Shown here piece by piece: positions 8,194 to 17,500 of a stretch of 64,000 nucleotides of DNA. The DNA lies in contig NZ_MSPQ01000004.1 of the NCBI RefSeq assembly GCF_001936475.1, positions 1 to 64,000 on the forward strand. Reading direction: 5' to 3'. Source of the stretch: Algoriphagus marinus. GTDB taxonomy: Bacteria; Bacteroidota; Bacteroidia; Cytophagales; Cyclobacteriaceae. Position numbers and translations under genes: made by a program. Every line of letters begins with the position of its first letter. Within the stretch, counting starts at the first letter, position 1. The notes below the pieces were generated by a model. It was not told the DNA's origin and searched no databases. It saw only the letters and a list, made by a program, of their open reading frames with translations.

Positions 8194-11100
8194 ATGAGAT
8201 ATAACTTGATCCCAGCCTTTTTTCTTTTTTTTATTACCATAACAATCTCGTTTGGTCAGGGTACACAAAATTTTGTCAAAACTTATAAGGCTCGAACTCC
8301 AACCACTTCTTTGACTACAGTTATAACCGGTACACCTAATCAATCTTACAAGAATTTCACCTATCTGGATGGCCTTGGCAGACCTATACAGACTATAAGT
8401 AAGCAGTCTACGATCACAGGTAAGGACTTGATTTCCCCTATAGTTTATAATGATTTTGGCCGTCAGGAAAAAGAATACCTTCCCTATTTTGAATCTTCAG
8501 GTTCGCAAGACGGGAGCTTCAGGACTAATGCCCTCACAATGCATTCTAGTAGGACAGTTCCCATTTATGGTGACTCTTTCGGCTATGTAGAAACTCAATT
8601 TGAACCCTCTCCCTTAAACAGAGTAGATAAACAAGCTGCCCCTGGAACTGCCTGGAAAATGGGTACAGGAAAGGAAGTGAAGTTCACAAGAAGGACAAAT
8701 ACTTCAGATGAAGGTGTGAGGATATTAACAGTGAACAGTTCAGGTCTTCCAGTCACTTCCTCAGTATATGCAAACAACTTGTTATGGGTGGAAATCACTG
8801 ATGATGAAAATAATAAGCGTACTGTCCAATACACTGATATACTTGGAAAGGTTATTCTTAAAAAAGTCCAGAATACCGCAACTCCAACTGGAAATGGCCA
8901 TTCTGGATGGCTTTGTACCTACTATGTTTATGATGATCTTGGCCTGCTGCGAATAGTAATCCCTCCCAAAGCAGTTGAAGTTTTAGTCACTCAGAATTGG
9001 AGTACCACTCAAAGTACCAATGCTACATTTTCCAATGAATTGTATTTTCGATACTCTTATGACGGAAGAGGTCGAATGATTGAGAAGCGTGTACCGGGTA
9101 AAGGTCTGGAATCTATGGTTTATGACAAGCAAGATCGTTTGGTTGCATTTCAGGATGCGAGCATGGCTGCGGCACCCAAAAAATGGCTTTATACCAAATA
9201 TGATGGACTGGGTAGAGTCATACTCACAGGCCTGGTCAATGATAATGCTACACGCGCTACGATCCAGAACACAGTAGATGCACAAGCTTCAAACAATGCC
9301 ACTATAAACGGAAACACAGCCAATATCAAAACAGGAACTACACTCACTTCAGCCAAGTATGATGGGTATAATGAATATGTCGCCTCATCCACGATTACTT
9401 TACAGCCTGGTTTTAGTATGAAAGCAACGGATAACCAAAATTTTATAGCTCGGATCGGGTCAGCTACATCAGGGGCAACCGGTGCATGGCCCACAGACGA
9501 GGGAGAAATCCTGACGGTTAATTATTATGACAGCTACCAGTTCCTAACTGGCTTTGCTTATGCTGCACCTAGCAGCCCCTATTCAGGCTTTACTCCTACA
9601 GCCAGCACTCGAGTTCATGGACTACCCACTGGCAAAAAAGTAAAAAATCTGGATACTGGGGAATTTTACACTACCGCGATTTACTACAATGACAAGGGGC
9701 TGGTTATACAGACTCTTGCCCAGCAACAGCTTGGGGGAACGCTGCGGACATCTACTAACTACAATTTTGAGGGTCAACCTACATTATCCTTGAGCGTCAA
9801 CAGTAGCTCTCCTAATCAGGCAATTCTAAGGACTTATTCGTACAATGTTGCGGGATTATTGGCTACCGTAACGCATAAGATCGGGAGCCAGACTGCCCAG
9901 ACTATTGTTCAAAATACCTATAACGATCTCGGACAGTTGACAGCTAAGGCTTTCCCACAACTTACCAGTGCAAACCAAACCTATTCGTATAATATCCGAG
10001 GCTGGCTCAAAACTTTGGGAAGTAGCTTGCCAGAAGGATATAAGCAGACTAACTACTACGAATCGGGCGGAACTCAAAATAATTGGAATGGAAACATCTC
10101 CCGCATCGACTGGAGTGCATCGACAGGATCTGGGAAAACAAGAACTTACAACTATATTTATGATAAGGTAAACCGCATCACTGCGGCTAATTATTCCGCC
10201 TCAGGGGAAACAAACTGGTTTACAGTAAATGGAATGAACTACGATGCCAACGGAAATATTACCGCGCTGACTCGAAAAAATGAGCGAACGCCGGGAACTT
10301 ATGACATTGTAGATCAGCTCAGCTATACCTATCAGGCAAATAGCAATAAGCTTACACAAGTAGCAGATGGGATATCGGCTCTTACCTACACAGCAAAGGA
10401 TTTCAAAGAGAGAAGTACAGCTGCCTATAGCTACGATGCCAATGGCAACCTGAAGACCAACTTGGATAAGCAGATATCTAACATCAGCTACAACCACCTG
10501 AATCTGCCCTCAGAAGTGTCATTCGATACCGGAGCAAAAATCAGATTCACCTACGATGCCGAAGGTGTCAAACTCACCCAAAAAACCTACAATACCTCCG
10601 GCACCCTGACCACTACCCAAGATTACATCGGGGAGTTTGTGTACCAAAACGGAGCTTTGGACTACCTGATCCATGAGGAGGGCAGGGTAGCAGCCGAACC
10701 AACCGGTCTCTTTTACGAGTACTACATGAAAGACCACCTGGGAAATATCCGCCAAGTACTCCGAAACCCTGCCGCCAATCTTCGAATCGCCACGATGGAA
10801 TCTGGCAAGGCGGAAGAAGAAGAGCAACTATTTACCCAGCTCAAACCGACACGGAAAAGCGAACCCAGACATAACATCACTCCAGGTGGACAGGAAGTGG
10901 CTTGGCTCAATGCCAGTCGAGGAGAGCTAGTCGGTCCGGGAACTTCCCTAGAGATCTTCGAGGGCGATAGTATAGTGCTATCCGTACATGGCAAGTACCT
11001 AGACAAGAGGAAATCCAGAGTAAATGCGGGTAGCTTCGCCACCTCAGGAGCGAAAGTAGCGATGATCGATCAGCTGAACGAACTCGCACTCAATACCAGC

Positions 11101-12270
11101 CGAGCAGGCGGAGCCAATCCAATCGCAGTACTCAATCTCGTGGATATCCTCGCCAAGGACCTGGAGAAGAAAGAAGCTCCCGAGGCCTACCTGATCTATG
11201 CGCTATACGATCAGGACAGCAACCGATATGAGGTCGGCAAGCAAGTCCTATCCAGAAACGCCGCCAACAAACATGAAGAACTGGAAGAGAAGCTGGCCAT
11301 CAAGAAAAATGGGTATATTGAAACCTTCGTAGTCAATGAGACCAGTCAGGATGTATGGTTTGATAACTTCCGGGTGCTTAGTCAGGGTTCGGTGATCGTG
11401 CAGGAAACGCATTATGACCCATGGGGTCTAGAGCTAACTGGCATCGGCTACGAGTATGCCGGAGTGAAGAAGAATAAGTATCTGTATCAAGGCAAAGAGT
11501 TGATGGATGACTTAAACCTGAATATTTACGATTTTGAAGCCCGTGGATATGATCCTGTTATAGGAAGGACGTGGCAATTGGATCCGCATGCGGATAAGTA
11601 CCCCTCTATGTCCCCTTACAGCTGGGTAGCGAACAACCCTATATTGATGATAGACCCAGATGGTAAGGACTTTTTAATCTGGTACACCGATGACAAGGGA
11701 AAGCAGCAGAACTTCAGGTTTACCGGCACGAATTCTGATGGTGCCCCCAAAAACGAGTTCGTCCAGCAGTTCCTGAGTGCTTACAATTACAATGTTGAAA
11801 ACGGTGGTGGGGAGAAAATGCAGGAAATAGCTGGAAACAGCAAAGCGCTAGTGAATGTTGCATTTACTGAGTATTCATCCCAGCATACTCCTGGAGGTAG
11901 ACCTAATGTTGGAAATATATACTGGAATCCGATGGAAGGGGCACAGTATGAAAATGGAACGGTGGTATCTCCTGCTACAGTATTGGAACATGAATCTGAT
12001 CATGCCAACCAGAGGATAACCAATTACGAACAATATAGGGAAGATACTAGAAGTGGTAGAGAAGAAGTGAGGGTAATAGAAGGTTCAGAACGAAAAACTG
12101 CTCGAGCAAATAGAGAAATACCTGCAAATGGGGTTACAAGAACAAGACATGAAGGCCAGTCGGTAATTACCCATGGGCCAACGTCCAATAAGATTAACCC
12201 TCAAGCAACGCAAGTACATCGTCAGAGATTAATAGAACGCCAAAAGAAAGCTCGAGATATTAATTGGTAA
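8194..12270 (+). CDS. RHS polymorphic toxin with DUF6443 N-terminus and HExxH C-terminal domain
   Basis: The 1358-aa protein has a signal peptide, then a DUF6443-type region ([15 protein letters not shown]), then many YD repeats, and the RHS-associated core near residues 1065-1155. That core includes [32 protein letters not shown] and [13 protein letters not shown], and ends at [11 protein letters not shown]. The remaining about 200 residues are variable and carry H-E-S-D-H at residues 1266-1270, a possible zinc-metallopeptidase HExxH motif, as in other RHS C-terminal toxins. RHS shells enclose such domains, release them by autoproteolysis and use them in contact-dependent competition. A lipoprotein gene starts 4 nt after the stop and is the candidate immunity gene. 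Substrate and delivery route (type 9 secretion or other) are not shown by the sequence. Confidence 0.88.
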   Translation: MRYNLIPAFFLFFITITISFGQGTQNFVKTYKARTPTTSLTTVITGTPNQSYKNFTYLDGLGRPIQTISKQSTITGKDLISPIVYNDFGRQEKEYLPYFESSGSQDGSFRTNALTMHSSRTVPIYGDSFGYVETQFEPSPLNRVDKQAAPGTAWKMGTGKEVKFTRRTNTSDEGVRILTVNSSGLPVTSSVYANNLLWVEITDDENNKRTVQYTDILGKVILKKVQNTATPTGNGHSGWLCTYYVYDDLGLLRIVIPPKAVEVLVTQNWSTTQSTNATFSNELYFRYSYDGRGRMIEKRVPGKGLESMVYDKQDRLVAFQDASMAAAPKKWLYTKYDGLGRVILTGLVNDNATRATIQNTVDAQASNNATINGNTANIKTGTTLTSAKYDGYNEYVASSTITLQPGFSMKATDNQNFIARIGSATSGATGAWPTDEGEILTVNYYDSYQFLTGFAYAAPSSPYSGFTPTASTRVHGLPTGKKVKNLDTGEFYTTAIYYNDKGLVIQTLAQQQLGGTLRTSTNYNFEGQPTLSLSVNSSSPNQAILRTYSYNVAGLLATVTHKIGSQTAQTIVQNTYNDLGQLTAKAFPQLTSANQTYSYNIRGWLKTLGSSLPEGYKQTNYYESGGTQNNWNGNISRIDWSASTGSGKTRTYNYIYDKVNRITAANYSASGETNWFTVNGMNYDANGNITALTRKNERTPGTYDIVDQLSYTYQANSNKLTQVADGISALTYTAKDFKERSTAAYSYDANGNLKTNLDKQISNISYNHLNLPSEVSFDTGAKIRFTYDAEGVKLTQKTYNTSGTLTTTQDYIGEFVYQNGALDYLIHEEGRVAAEPTGLFYEYYMKDHLGNIRQVLRNPAANLRIATMESGKAEEEEQLFTQLKPTRKSEPRHNITPGGQEVAWLNASRGELVGPGTSLEIFEGDSIVLSVHGKYLDKRKSRVNAGSFATSGAKVAMIDQLNELALNTSRAGGANPIAVLNLVDILAKDLEKKEAPEAYLIYALYDQDSNRYEVGKQVLSRNAANKHEELEEKLAIKKNGYIETFVVNETSQDVWFDNFRVLSQGSVIVQETHYDPWGLELTGIGYEYAGVKKNKYLYQGKELMDDLNLNIYDFEARGYDPVIGRTWQLDPHADKYPSMSPYSWVANNPILMIDPDGKDFLIWYTDDKGKQQNFRFTGTNSDGAPKNEFVQQFLSAYNYNVENGGGEKMQEIAGNSKALVNVAFTEYSSQHTPGGRPNVGNIYWNPMEGAQYENGTVVSPATVLEHESDHANQRITNYEQYREDTRSGREEVRVIEGSERKTARANREIPANGVTRTRHEGQSVITHGPTSNKINPQATQVHRQRLIERQKKARDINW

Positions 12271-12274
12271 TATT

Positions 12275-12688
12275 ATGAGAAGATATGTTTTCAGGATTGT
12301 TTTGGTAATGGGAGCCACCTTTTTCCTTTGTTCGTGTTCTTCGACCTCAGTAAGACGTGCAAAATTCTTGTACGGATCAGATGAGGCAACGGTTATTATA
12401 CCAATAACCTGCTCAAGCATAGAGTATAATCTGGTTGAGGTAAAAAGAAAAGACATAAAGAACAAGGCATTTTTAAATGCACTTGAGACTGAAATGAGGA
12501 AATTGGAACCTTACGAAAAAGTGGACTTGCCCCGTGACGTGGATGTTAGGATAAAGCTTATAGTAGATTATAAGGATGAAACTTCCGATACACTATGTTT
12601 GGGAGGGTTCTATGGGACAATCCTAAACGGTAATTTAATGGAAGACAATCCCAAGCTGTTGGATCTTATAAAATCGAAGATCTATTAG
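12275..12688 (+). CDS. Small lipoprotein, candidate immunity protein for the RHS toxin
   Basis: The 137-aa protein has a lipoprotein signal: basic start, hydrophobic core and lipobox FFLCSCS near residues 17-23. The rest is a small soluble alpha/beta-looking domain without recognised motifs. Its position, 4 nt after the toxin gene's stop, is the classical immunity position. The other intact module in this locus (15143) also pairs a tip with a lipoprotein at the same 4-nt spacing. A lipid-anchored immunity protein would imply that the toxin acts outside the cytoplasm; this is inference. It is followed by a RAYT-carrying element. Confidence 0.65.
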   Translation: MRRYVFRIVLVMGATFFLCSCSSTSVRRAKFLYGSDEATVIIPITCSSIEYNLVEVKRKDIKNKAFLNALETEMRKLEPYEKVDLPRDVDVRIKLIVDYKDETSDTLCLGGFYGTILNGNLMEDNPKLLDLIKSKIY

Positions 12689-12743
12689 ATGTTTAAAAAC
12701 ACAAAAGCCCCCTTCTGGGTGTAGAATGTGCTTGATTGGGACT

Positions 12744-12766
12744 AGGTGTAGTTTGTAACTACACCT
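12744..12766 (+). repeat. Left-end hairpin of the RAYT element
   Basis: AGGTGTAGTT, loop TGT, AACTACACCT: a perfect 10-bp stem. In copy D the equivalent stem is AGGCGTAATT/AATTACGCCT and in copy E AGGTGTAGA/TCTACACCT. The differences are paired on both arms, which argues that the structure rather than the sequence is maintained. Confidence 0.8.
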
Positions 12767-12815
12767 TTCTATCCAAACAAATTTGTAATTTGGTGATATC
12801 GAAAAACATTGTTTT

Positions 12816-13361
12816 ATGGGAGAGGCCTATCAGATAAGAGACCAAGAACTGCCTTATTTTTTGACTTTTCAAGTGGTAGGTTGGGCTGATGTTTTTACAA
12901 GAAAAGCATATCGGGATTTCATTTTGGAAAACCTTTCGTATTGTCTGTCGGAAAAGGGATTGTACTTGTATGGATATGTGATTATGAGCAATCATGTTCA
13001 TTTGGTAGTTCAGCAAAAGGATGGTAAGCTTTCGGATTGGGTGAGGGATTTTAAAAAGTTCACCAGTAAAAAATTATTGAAAATGATTCTTGAGAATCCC
13101 CAGGAAAGTCGCCGGGAATGGCTGAAAATGATCTTTGAATATCATGCAAAGTCCAATAAAAGGTCTGGTGATTTGCAGTTTTGGACACATGAAAACCACG
13201 CTATAGAGCTTTTTCGTCCCGAGATGATCGAGAGTAGAATGAAGTACATTCATGAGAATCCGGTTAGAGCAGGCTGGGTCGAAAATGCCGAAGAATACCT
13301 ATATTCCAGTGCGAGAAATTACTCAGGACTAAAGGGCTTGATTGAAGTGGATTATTGGTGA
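12816..13361 (+). CDS. REP-associated Y1 (IS200-like) tyrosine transposase
   Basis: The 181-aa protein has the HUH metal-binding motif in SNHVHLVVQ (about residues 58-66) and the Y1 family layout. The opening reads YFLTFQVVGWADVFTR, a helix around YHAKSNKRSGDLQFW supplies the likely nucleophilic Tyr, and the end KYIHENPVRAGWVENAEEYLYSSARNY is characteristic of RAYTs. Such enzymes cut and join single-stranded DNA at hairpins. It is a single-copy gene flanked by hairpins inside copy C and appears intact. It could mobilise the transposase-less repeat copies in trans; this is inference from the shared ends. Confidence 0.9.
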   Translation: MGEAYQIRDQELPYFLTFQVVGWADVFTRKAYRDFILENLSYCLSEKGLYLYGYVIMSNHVHLVVQQKDGKLSDWVRDFKKFTSKKLLKMILENPQESRREWLKMIFEYHAKSNKRSGDLQFWTHENHAIELFRPEMIESRMKYIHENPVRAGWVENAEEYLYSSARNYSGLKGLIEVDYW

Positions 13362-13401
13362 TTGTATATACATGGCCAATTGCAAATTGGTTTGGATATG
13401 A

Positions 13402-13424
13402 GGGTGAAGTTACAAACTTCACCC
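13402..13424 (+). repeat. Right-end hairpin of the RAYT element
   Basis: GGGTGAAGTT, loop ACA, AACTTCACCC: a perfect 10-bp stem. Copy D has GGGTGGAATT, loop GCA, AATTCCACCC at 13920-13942, again with both arms changed together. In copy B this stem is broken. Confidence 0.8.
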
Positions 13425-13478
13425 AGCGTCAAATTGAACTTCAAAGGTGCAGAGCAGATACTACGCTTAGAGGGGGGG

Positions 13479-13780
13479 CCAGCCAGGATGTATGGTTTGA
13501 TAACTTCCGGGTGCTGAGTACGGGTTCGGTAATCGTGCAGGAAACGCACTATGATCCATGGGGACTAGAGCTAACCGGCATCGGCTACGAGTACGCCGGG
13601 GTGAAGAAGAATAAGTACCTCTACAATGGAAAAGAACTTATCGAGGAGGCTGGCCTACAGTACTATGACTACGGGGCGAGGATGTATGATCCTGCGATTG
13701 GGAGATGGGGGGTTGTGGATCCGAAAAGTGAGCTTTATTATCATTTTAGTCCCTACAACTATACTTTAAATAATCCAGTT
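13479..13780 (+). pseudogene. Displaced RHS tip, toxin domain missing
   Basis: The frame begins directly after the G-run of element C, in the middle of an RHS core equivalent to about 11341 of the main gene ([13 protein letters not shown]...[37 protein letters not shown]). It continues through the conserved core and stops at SPYNYTLNNPV, the point where the variable toxin domain would begin. There the sequence switches to the CCCCC end of element D. There is no start codon and no toxin, so this is a core-only remnant. A start placed upstream at 13355 overlaps the transposase stop and is not credible. Confidence 0.85.
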
Positions 13781-13992
13781 CCCCCTGCTGAGTGTAGTTT
13801 GAGTTAGAATTTAAAAGTGACGTTGCTAGGCGTAATTTGCAATTACGCCTTGTTATTCAAACAAATTTTTAATTTGCTTATGATACAAGAAAACCAATTG
13901 CAAATTGGTAAGAATATGAGGGTGGAATTGCAAATTCCACCCAGCGTCAAATCGAACTTCAGAGCTGCTGAGAAGAATCTACGCCTAGGGGA
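13781..13992 (+). mobile_element. Transposase-less 212-bp element (copy D)
   Basis: It starts CCCCCTGCTGAGTGTAG and ends CTACGCCTAGGGGA. Three perfect hairpins with 3-nt loops are present: AGGCGTAATT/AATTACGCCT (13828-13850), ACCAATT/AATTGGT (13893-13909) and GGGTGGAATT/AATTCCACCC (13920-13942). It is the cleanest non-autonomous copy in the window and lies precisely between two displaced RHS tips. Confidence 0.75.
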
Positions 13993-15138
13993 GATATCCT
14001 CGCCAAGGATTTACAGCGAAAAGAAGTTCCGGAGGCCTACTTGATCTATGCGCTATACGATGAAGATAGTAACCGCTACGAAGTCGGCAAGGAAGTCCTA
14101 TCCAAAAACGCCACCAACAAACATGAAGAACTGGAAGAGAAGCTGGCAATCAAGAAAAATGGATATATTGAAACCTTCGTAGTCAATGAGACAGCTCAGG
14201 ATGTCTGGTTTGATAACTTTCGGGTGCTTAGTCAGGGTTCGCTTCTGGTGCAAGAGACGCACTATGATCCATGGGGCTTGGAACTGAAGGGAATCGGCTA
14301 CGAGTATGCAGGGGTGAAGAAGAATAAGTACCTCTACAACGGTAAAGAGCTGATTGAAGACAACGGTCTTCAGAACTACGATTATGGTCAACGTATGTAT
14401 GATCCAGTCATAGGACGTTTTAACCGGATCGACAGATTTTCAGAAAAGTACAGTTCTCTATCGCCTTACCAATACGGAGCAAATAACCCTATAAGTAATA
14501 TTGATATCAACGGGGATAGCATAGTTAACAACAATAGGGCGGTTATAGAATCCATTGTCAATGATTTAAACAGAATTTTCGAAAGTACATACGGGACTTC
14601 TGGTTTTAGTACTCATGAAAGAAGTAAAACAGAAAAAACTAGAACAAATGATTGGTCGCTTTTAGACCCTTCAAGTTGGGGGAATATATTCAAGTCGGCA
14701 GAATATGACCTGGTAACCACAACAGATTATGCTATTTCGTTAAATGAAGATTTCGACTGGAATCAGGATAAGTATACTTCAGGCATGAAGGATGTTGTCA
14801 GTGGATCCGGAGATGTATATGTTGATATCGTCCAAGATAATGGGAGTAAATTTAAAAATTCAGTTCCTAAAGGAATGGATGGAAAGGGATTGCTGAATGG
14901 CTTTGGGGGAGGATATACAGTTTCTTCAAACAATGTTATTCTTTCCAATAAATTACCAAACACTGATAATAGAAATAAGACGAATACATGGACAATAGGT
15001 GCTCTCACGCTACATGAGATCCTATACCATATCCATACAGTTGGGAAGACTGAAAGTGGTAATCCTAATAAAATGAGAGAACACTTTGGGTTGAAAAGGG
15101 GTAGAAGCCATGGGCCAGGAAGTAAACAAAAATATTGA
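13993..15138 (+). pseudogene. Displaced RHS tip with its own C-terminal toxin domain
   Basis: The frame opens in RHS core sequence matching about 11146 of the main gene (DILAKDL, then [23 protein letters not shown]) and has no proper start; TTG at 14041 is the first possible one. It runs through [19 protein letters not shown], the RHS core end YGANNPISNIDINGD, and a different C-terminal domain of about 205 residues. That domain carries THxHEILYHIH-like chemistry (HEILYH near the end) followed by MREHFGLKRGRSHGPG. It looks like a silent cassette that could replace the tip of the main RHS gene by recombination in the shared core, as known for orphan rhs-CT modules. It is followed 4 nt later by a lipoprotein gene. 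Confidence 0.8.
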
Positions 15139-15142
15139 AATT

Positions 15143-15595
15143 ATGAAGCTAAAGAACCTATTGATAATGGGAGCTGTTGCAGTTTTTATGTCCTGTGGAT
15201 CAGAGAAGTTGAAACTGGAATTGTTTAGAGTTGAAGAGGCACGGATTGGCTATCAGTACTTACTAAATCAGAATTTTCAAAAATCTGAAGTTGATGCAAT
15301 GATGTTTGAAAAGTCCTTTAACGATACTTTAATTTATTATGAATATACGGAAGACTTAAAAAGGCTTTATTCGAAGACTTGGAGGTTTCCTTTTGAAAAA
15401 TTCAATAAAGAAGAATTAGAGAAATTCCTTAAAGAGAATAATGTTTTTCTTATGGTTCCTGATGATTTTTCGCTTATTGATCCTAATACTATATTTTGCG
15501 TTATGAACTATAGTAATAATCTAACCTATTTTTGTTCCACAGATGTTGTTGATGAGAAGAATATGATCAATGTCGTATATTATTTTCCCTTTTAA
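15143..15595 (+). CDS. Small lipoprotein, candidate immunity protein of the displaced RHS tip
   Basis: The ATG at 15143 gives a clean lipoprotein signal (MKLKNLLIMGAVAVFMSCGS, Cys near residue 18); a longer frame from 15110 overlaps the RHS tip and masks this signal. The 150-aa product has an acidic/aromatic soluble domain with no recognised motif. The spacing to the tip's stop (4 nt) is identical to that of the first toxin/lipoprotein pair, supporting an immunity role. It is unrelated in sequence to the lipoprotein at 12275, as expected for immunity proteins of different toxins. Confidence 0.65.
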   Translation: MKLKNLLIMGAVAVFMSCGSEKLKLELFRVEEARIGYQYLLNQNFQKSEVDAMMFEKSFNDTLIYYEYTEDLKRLYSKTWRFPFEKFNKEELEKFLKENNVFLMVPDDFSLIDPNTIFCVMNYSNNLTYFCSTDVVDEKNMINVVYYFPF

Positions 15596-15625
15596 CTTTT
15601 GTCCCGAAGTATAGTGAATCGGGAA

Positions 15626-15742
15626 TTTCCTTCTGGGTGAAGTTTGGTGTAGGTGCTAGGTGTAGATACAGTCTACACCTTTCTATATTGTAGAATTTGT
15701 AATTCAAAAAGTGAAGAGGATATAAATTATCAGATAAGTAAC
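15626..15742 (+). repeat. Solo left end (copy E) of the RAYT-linked repeat
   Basis: TTTCCTTCTGGGTG followed by CTAGGTGTAGA-TACAG-TCTACACCTTTCTAT matches the left end of copy C including its hairpin (9-bp stem, 5-nt loop, about 15657-15681). A segment with ATCAGATAAG resembles the 5' end of the transposase ORF, suggesting a 5' remnant of a full element. No right end is seen. A TCCCGA...TCGGGA hairpin at about 15601-15624 precedes it and may end the upstream transcript. Confidence 0.55.
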
Positions 15743-15786
15743 TTTTAAATGAAGGGTGTAAATGTATTTGGTTTGACAAATCAGCT

Positions 15787-17163
15787 ATGAGAAAAGAATT
15801 CATTTTTGTAATTATTTTTATGCTCTCATCTTATTCTTTGAAAGCTCAAAACATACCGTTTGGCATACATTCAAAGCTTCCCAAGCCTTCGATCTCAACC
15901 GCTATTCCTGCTTTACCTACCAAACCTGAAATACCTTACCTGGAAGAACTCAAACAAATCCAGTCCCTGAAGAAATCGTATGATTCGCTAAGGAGAGAAA
16001 TCAAAGAGCTGAAAGAGAGCACTACTGACAGTACCCAGCGTGACAGCCTCTTTACACTGGCAAAAGAAAGAAGCCGAGCCGTTTTAGAACAGGAAAGCAA
16101 AACGCTGGAAAGCCTGATTGAGTCTGAGGATATTCCGGGAGCCGAAATTAAGGATGCTGCAAAAAACACGCTGGAACGGGTAAATGATTCCAAAGCAAGG
16201 TTGGCCAATATCAGGGAAGTGGATGAGCTGGAATCGCTGGTTGATCTGAACAATGAAAATCTCAAGGCGCTCACCAATGAATGGATCATGCCCAAGCTAG
16301 AGGAACAAATCTCAGGAGTAGTGAAAGATGGGATTGATCCTAGCACCACCAAACTCCCAGATTTCTACGGGAAGGATGCGCTGGCAGAACTGACCAAAAA
16401 GAGATTGCCATCCGAAGTGCCTTTTGATCAGGCGAAGGAACTTGCAACCGAGAAAGCTGGGCACATCACTGATGAATACCTTCAACAGGCAGGTAAGGAT
16501 TTTTCCAAACTGAAGATTGATTCACTTGGGGATATCAAGACTATTTCATCTGACTTGAATAAGAAAAAGGTAGCCTTCTTCGAGGTAAATAAATTGGCTG
16601 GTGAACCTATTTTTCACCGAGTCGGTATGCTACTCTGGTATGATCCGCTGACTTCCATTGGTGAAGGAGTATTGCTGGACTATGGGCTTTCCTATTCCTT
16701 TTCTCAGCAGCTTTCCCTATTGGGTGGTGTGACCTGGAAAAAGCAATTTGATGCAAATGAAACGCTCAGAAGAGAAGGGTTTGGAGTATTTACCGGCTTA
16801 CGAATTAGTAAGGGGAATTGGTTTGCACAGGGTACGGTCAACCGAAAACAGGTGGCCATCACCAATCCTGTCGGCTATGAATCAAGGGATTTTGAAGGGA
16901 AGGCCTGGGCTTCCAACTTAACTATTGGAAGAACCATCCCCATGAGTAAAGTAATCCGCGCAGTGGTGATGGGCTCCATAGATCCATTTTTTAATGAGAA
17001 AACCAGTCTGTACAAAAGCAGAGTTCAGCTAAAGATCGGATTTGAAATCGGTTCTTTTAAGAAAATCAAAGAGGAAGTCAAAGAGCTGATTCCGATGGAT
17101 GAAATGAAACAAGAAGGAAATGAGAAGGTGGAGTATTATTTGAAGGATGTTGGCGAGTTTTAA
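15787..17163 (+). CDS. Secreted coiled-coil protein with C-terminal membrane beta-barrel-like domain
   Basis: The 458-aa protein has a signal peptide (MRKEFIFVIIFMLSSYSLKAQ), a Pro-rich stretch (KLPKPSISTAIPALPTKP), about 230 residues of charged helix/coiled coil (KSYDSLRREIKELKES and onward), and a C-terminal about 150 residues of alternating beta pattern (GLSYSFSQQLSLLGGVTWKKQF, and so on) suggesting an outer-membrane barrel. I do not recognise a named family. It directly follows the RHS cassette array, in the same direction, so it may be a surface or delivery component of that locus; position is the only basis for that suggestion. Confidence 0.7.
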   Translation: MRKEFIFVIIFMLSSYSLKAQNIPFGIHSKLPKPSISTAIPALPTKPEIPYLEELKQIQSLKKSYDSLRREIKELKESTTDSTQRDSLFTLAKERSRAVLEQESKTLESLIESEDIPGAEIKDAAKNTLERVNDSKARLANIREVDELESLVDLNNENLKALTNEWIMPKLEEQISGVVKDGIDPSTTKLPDFYGKDALAELTKKRLPSEVPFDQAKELATEKAGHITDEYLQQAGKDFSKLKIDSLGDIKTISSDLNKKKVAFFEVNKLAGEPIFHRVGMLLWYDPLTSIGEGVLLDYGLSYSFSQQLSLLGGVTWKKQFDANETLRREGFGVFTGLRISKGNWFAQGTVNRKQVAITNPVGYESRDFEGKAWASNLTIGRTIPMSKVIRAVVMGSIDPFFNEKTSLYKSRVQLKIGFEIGSFKKIKEEVKELIPMDEMKQEGNEKVEYYLKDVGEF

Positions 17164-17337
17164 CCTTATTTTTTGTAAAGCTGGATAATTAAGAAGACAA
17201 AATATGATGATAAAAACTAGCAATTAGCTGTCTACACCGTGGCCGGTGCTTCTTTTGTAAATATGATTTGATTAGCCATTTTTTTTATCTTTTTATCTCT
17301 TCTAATAAACTTTTTAGACTCTATTCAATTTCTCTTA

Positions 17338-17497
17338 ACTGCCAACTGCCAACTGCCAACTGCCAACTGCCAACTGCCCACTGCCCACTGCCCACTGCTC
17401 CCGATGGCTATCGTGGATGCCAACTGCCCACTGCTCCCGATGGCTATCGTGGATGCCCACTGCCCACTGCTCCCGATGGCTATCGTGGATGCCAACT
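17338..17497. repeat. Heptamer array with three inserted CCCGATGGCTATCG units
   Basis: AACTGCC/CACTGCC heptamers are repeated from 17338. Three copies of a unit TCCCGATGGCTATCGTGGATGC follow, each inserted at the same place in a heptamer, giving a 36-bp period (CACTGC at 17393, 17429 and 17465). The array ends right at the stop codon of mazG. The window's first 45 bases belong to the same family. There are no Cas genes and the spacers are not unique, so this is not CRISPR. Confidence 0.85.
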
Positions 17498-17500
17498 GAA

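Larger units (their letters stand above)
12708..13478 (+). mobile_element. RAYT-type element (copy C) with Y1 transposase and hairpin ends
   Basis: The element runs from CCCCCTTCTGGGTGTAG to CTACGCTTAGAGGGGGG; the ends match as inverted repeats at 13 of 17 positions. A perfect 10-bp hairpin with a 3-nt loop sits near each end: 12744-12766 (AGGTGTAGTT/AACTACACCT) and 13402-13424 (GGGTGAAGTT/AACTTCACCC). A smaller one, CCAATT/AATTGG, lies at 13376-13390. Hairpin ends fit single-strand transposition by Y1 HUH enzymes. It lies between the immunity gene of RHS module 1 and a displaced RHS tip. Copies A, B, D and E in this window are derivatives without the transposase. Confidence 0.75.

Noticed and set aside
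13355..13807. ORF starting at 13355 as a full RHS gene
   Set aside because: Its start overlaps the transposase stop and the first about 40 codons are element C sequence; only the part from 13479 is RHS-derived.
17338..17497. Possible CRISPR array
   Set aside because: Both repeat and interval are the same heptamer family, units are not separated by unique spacers, and there are no cas genes nearby.
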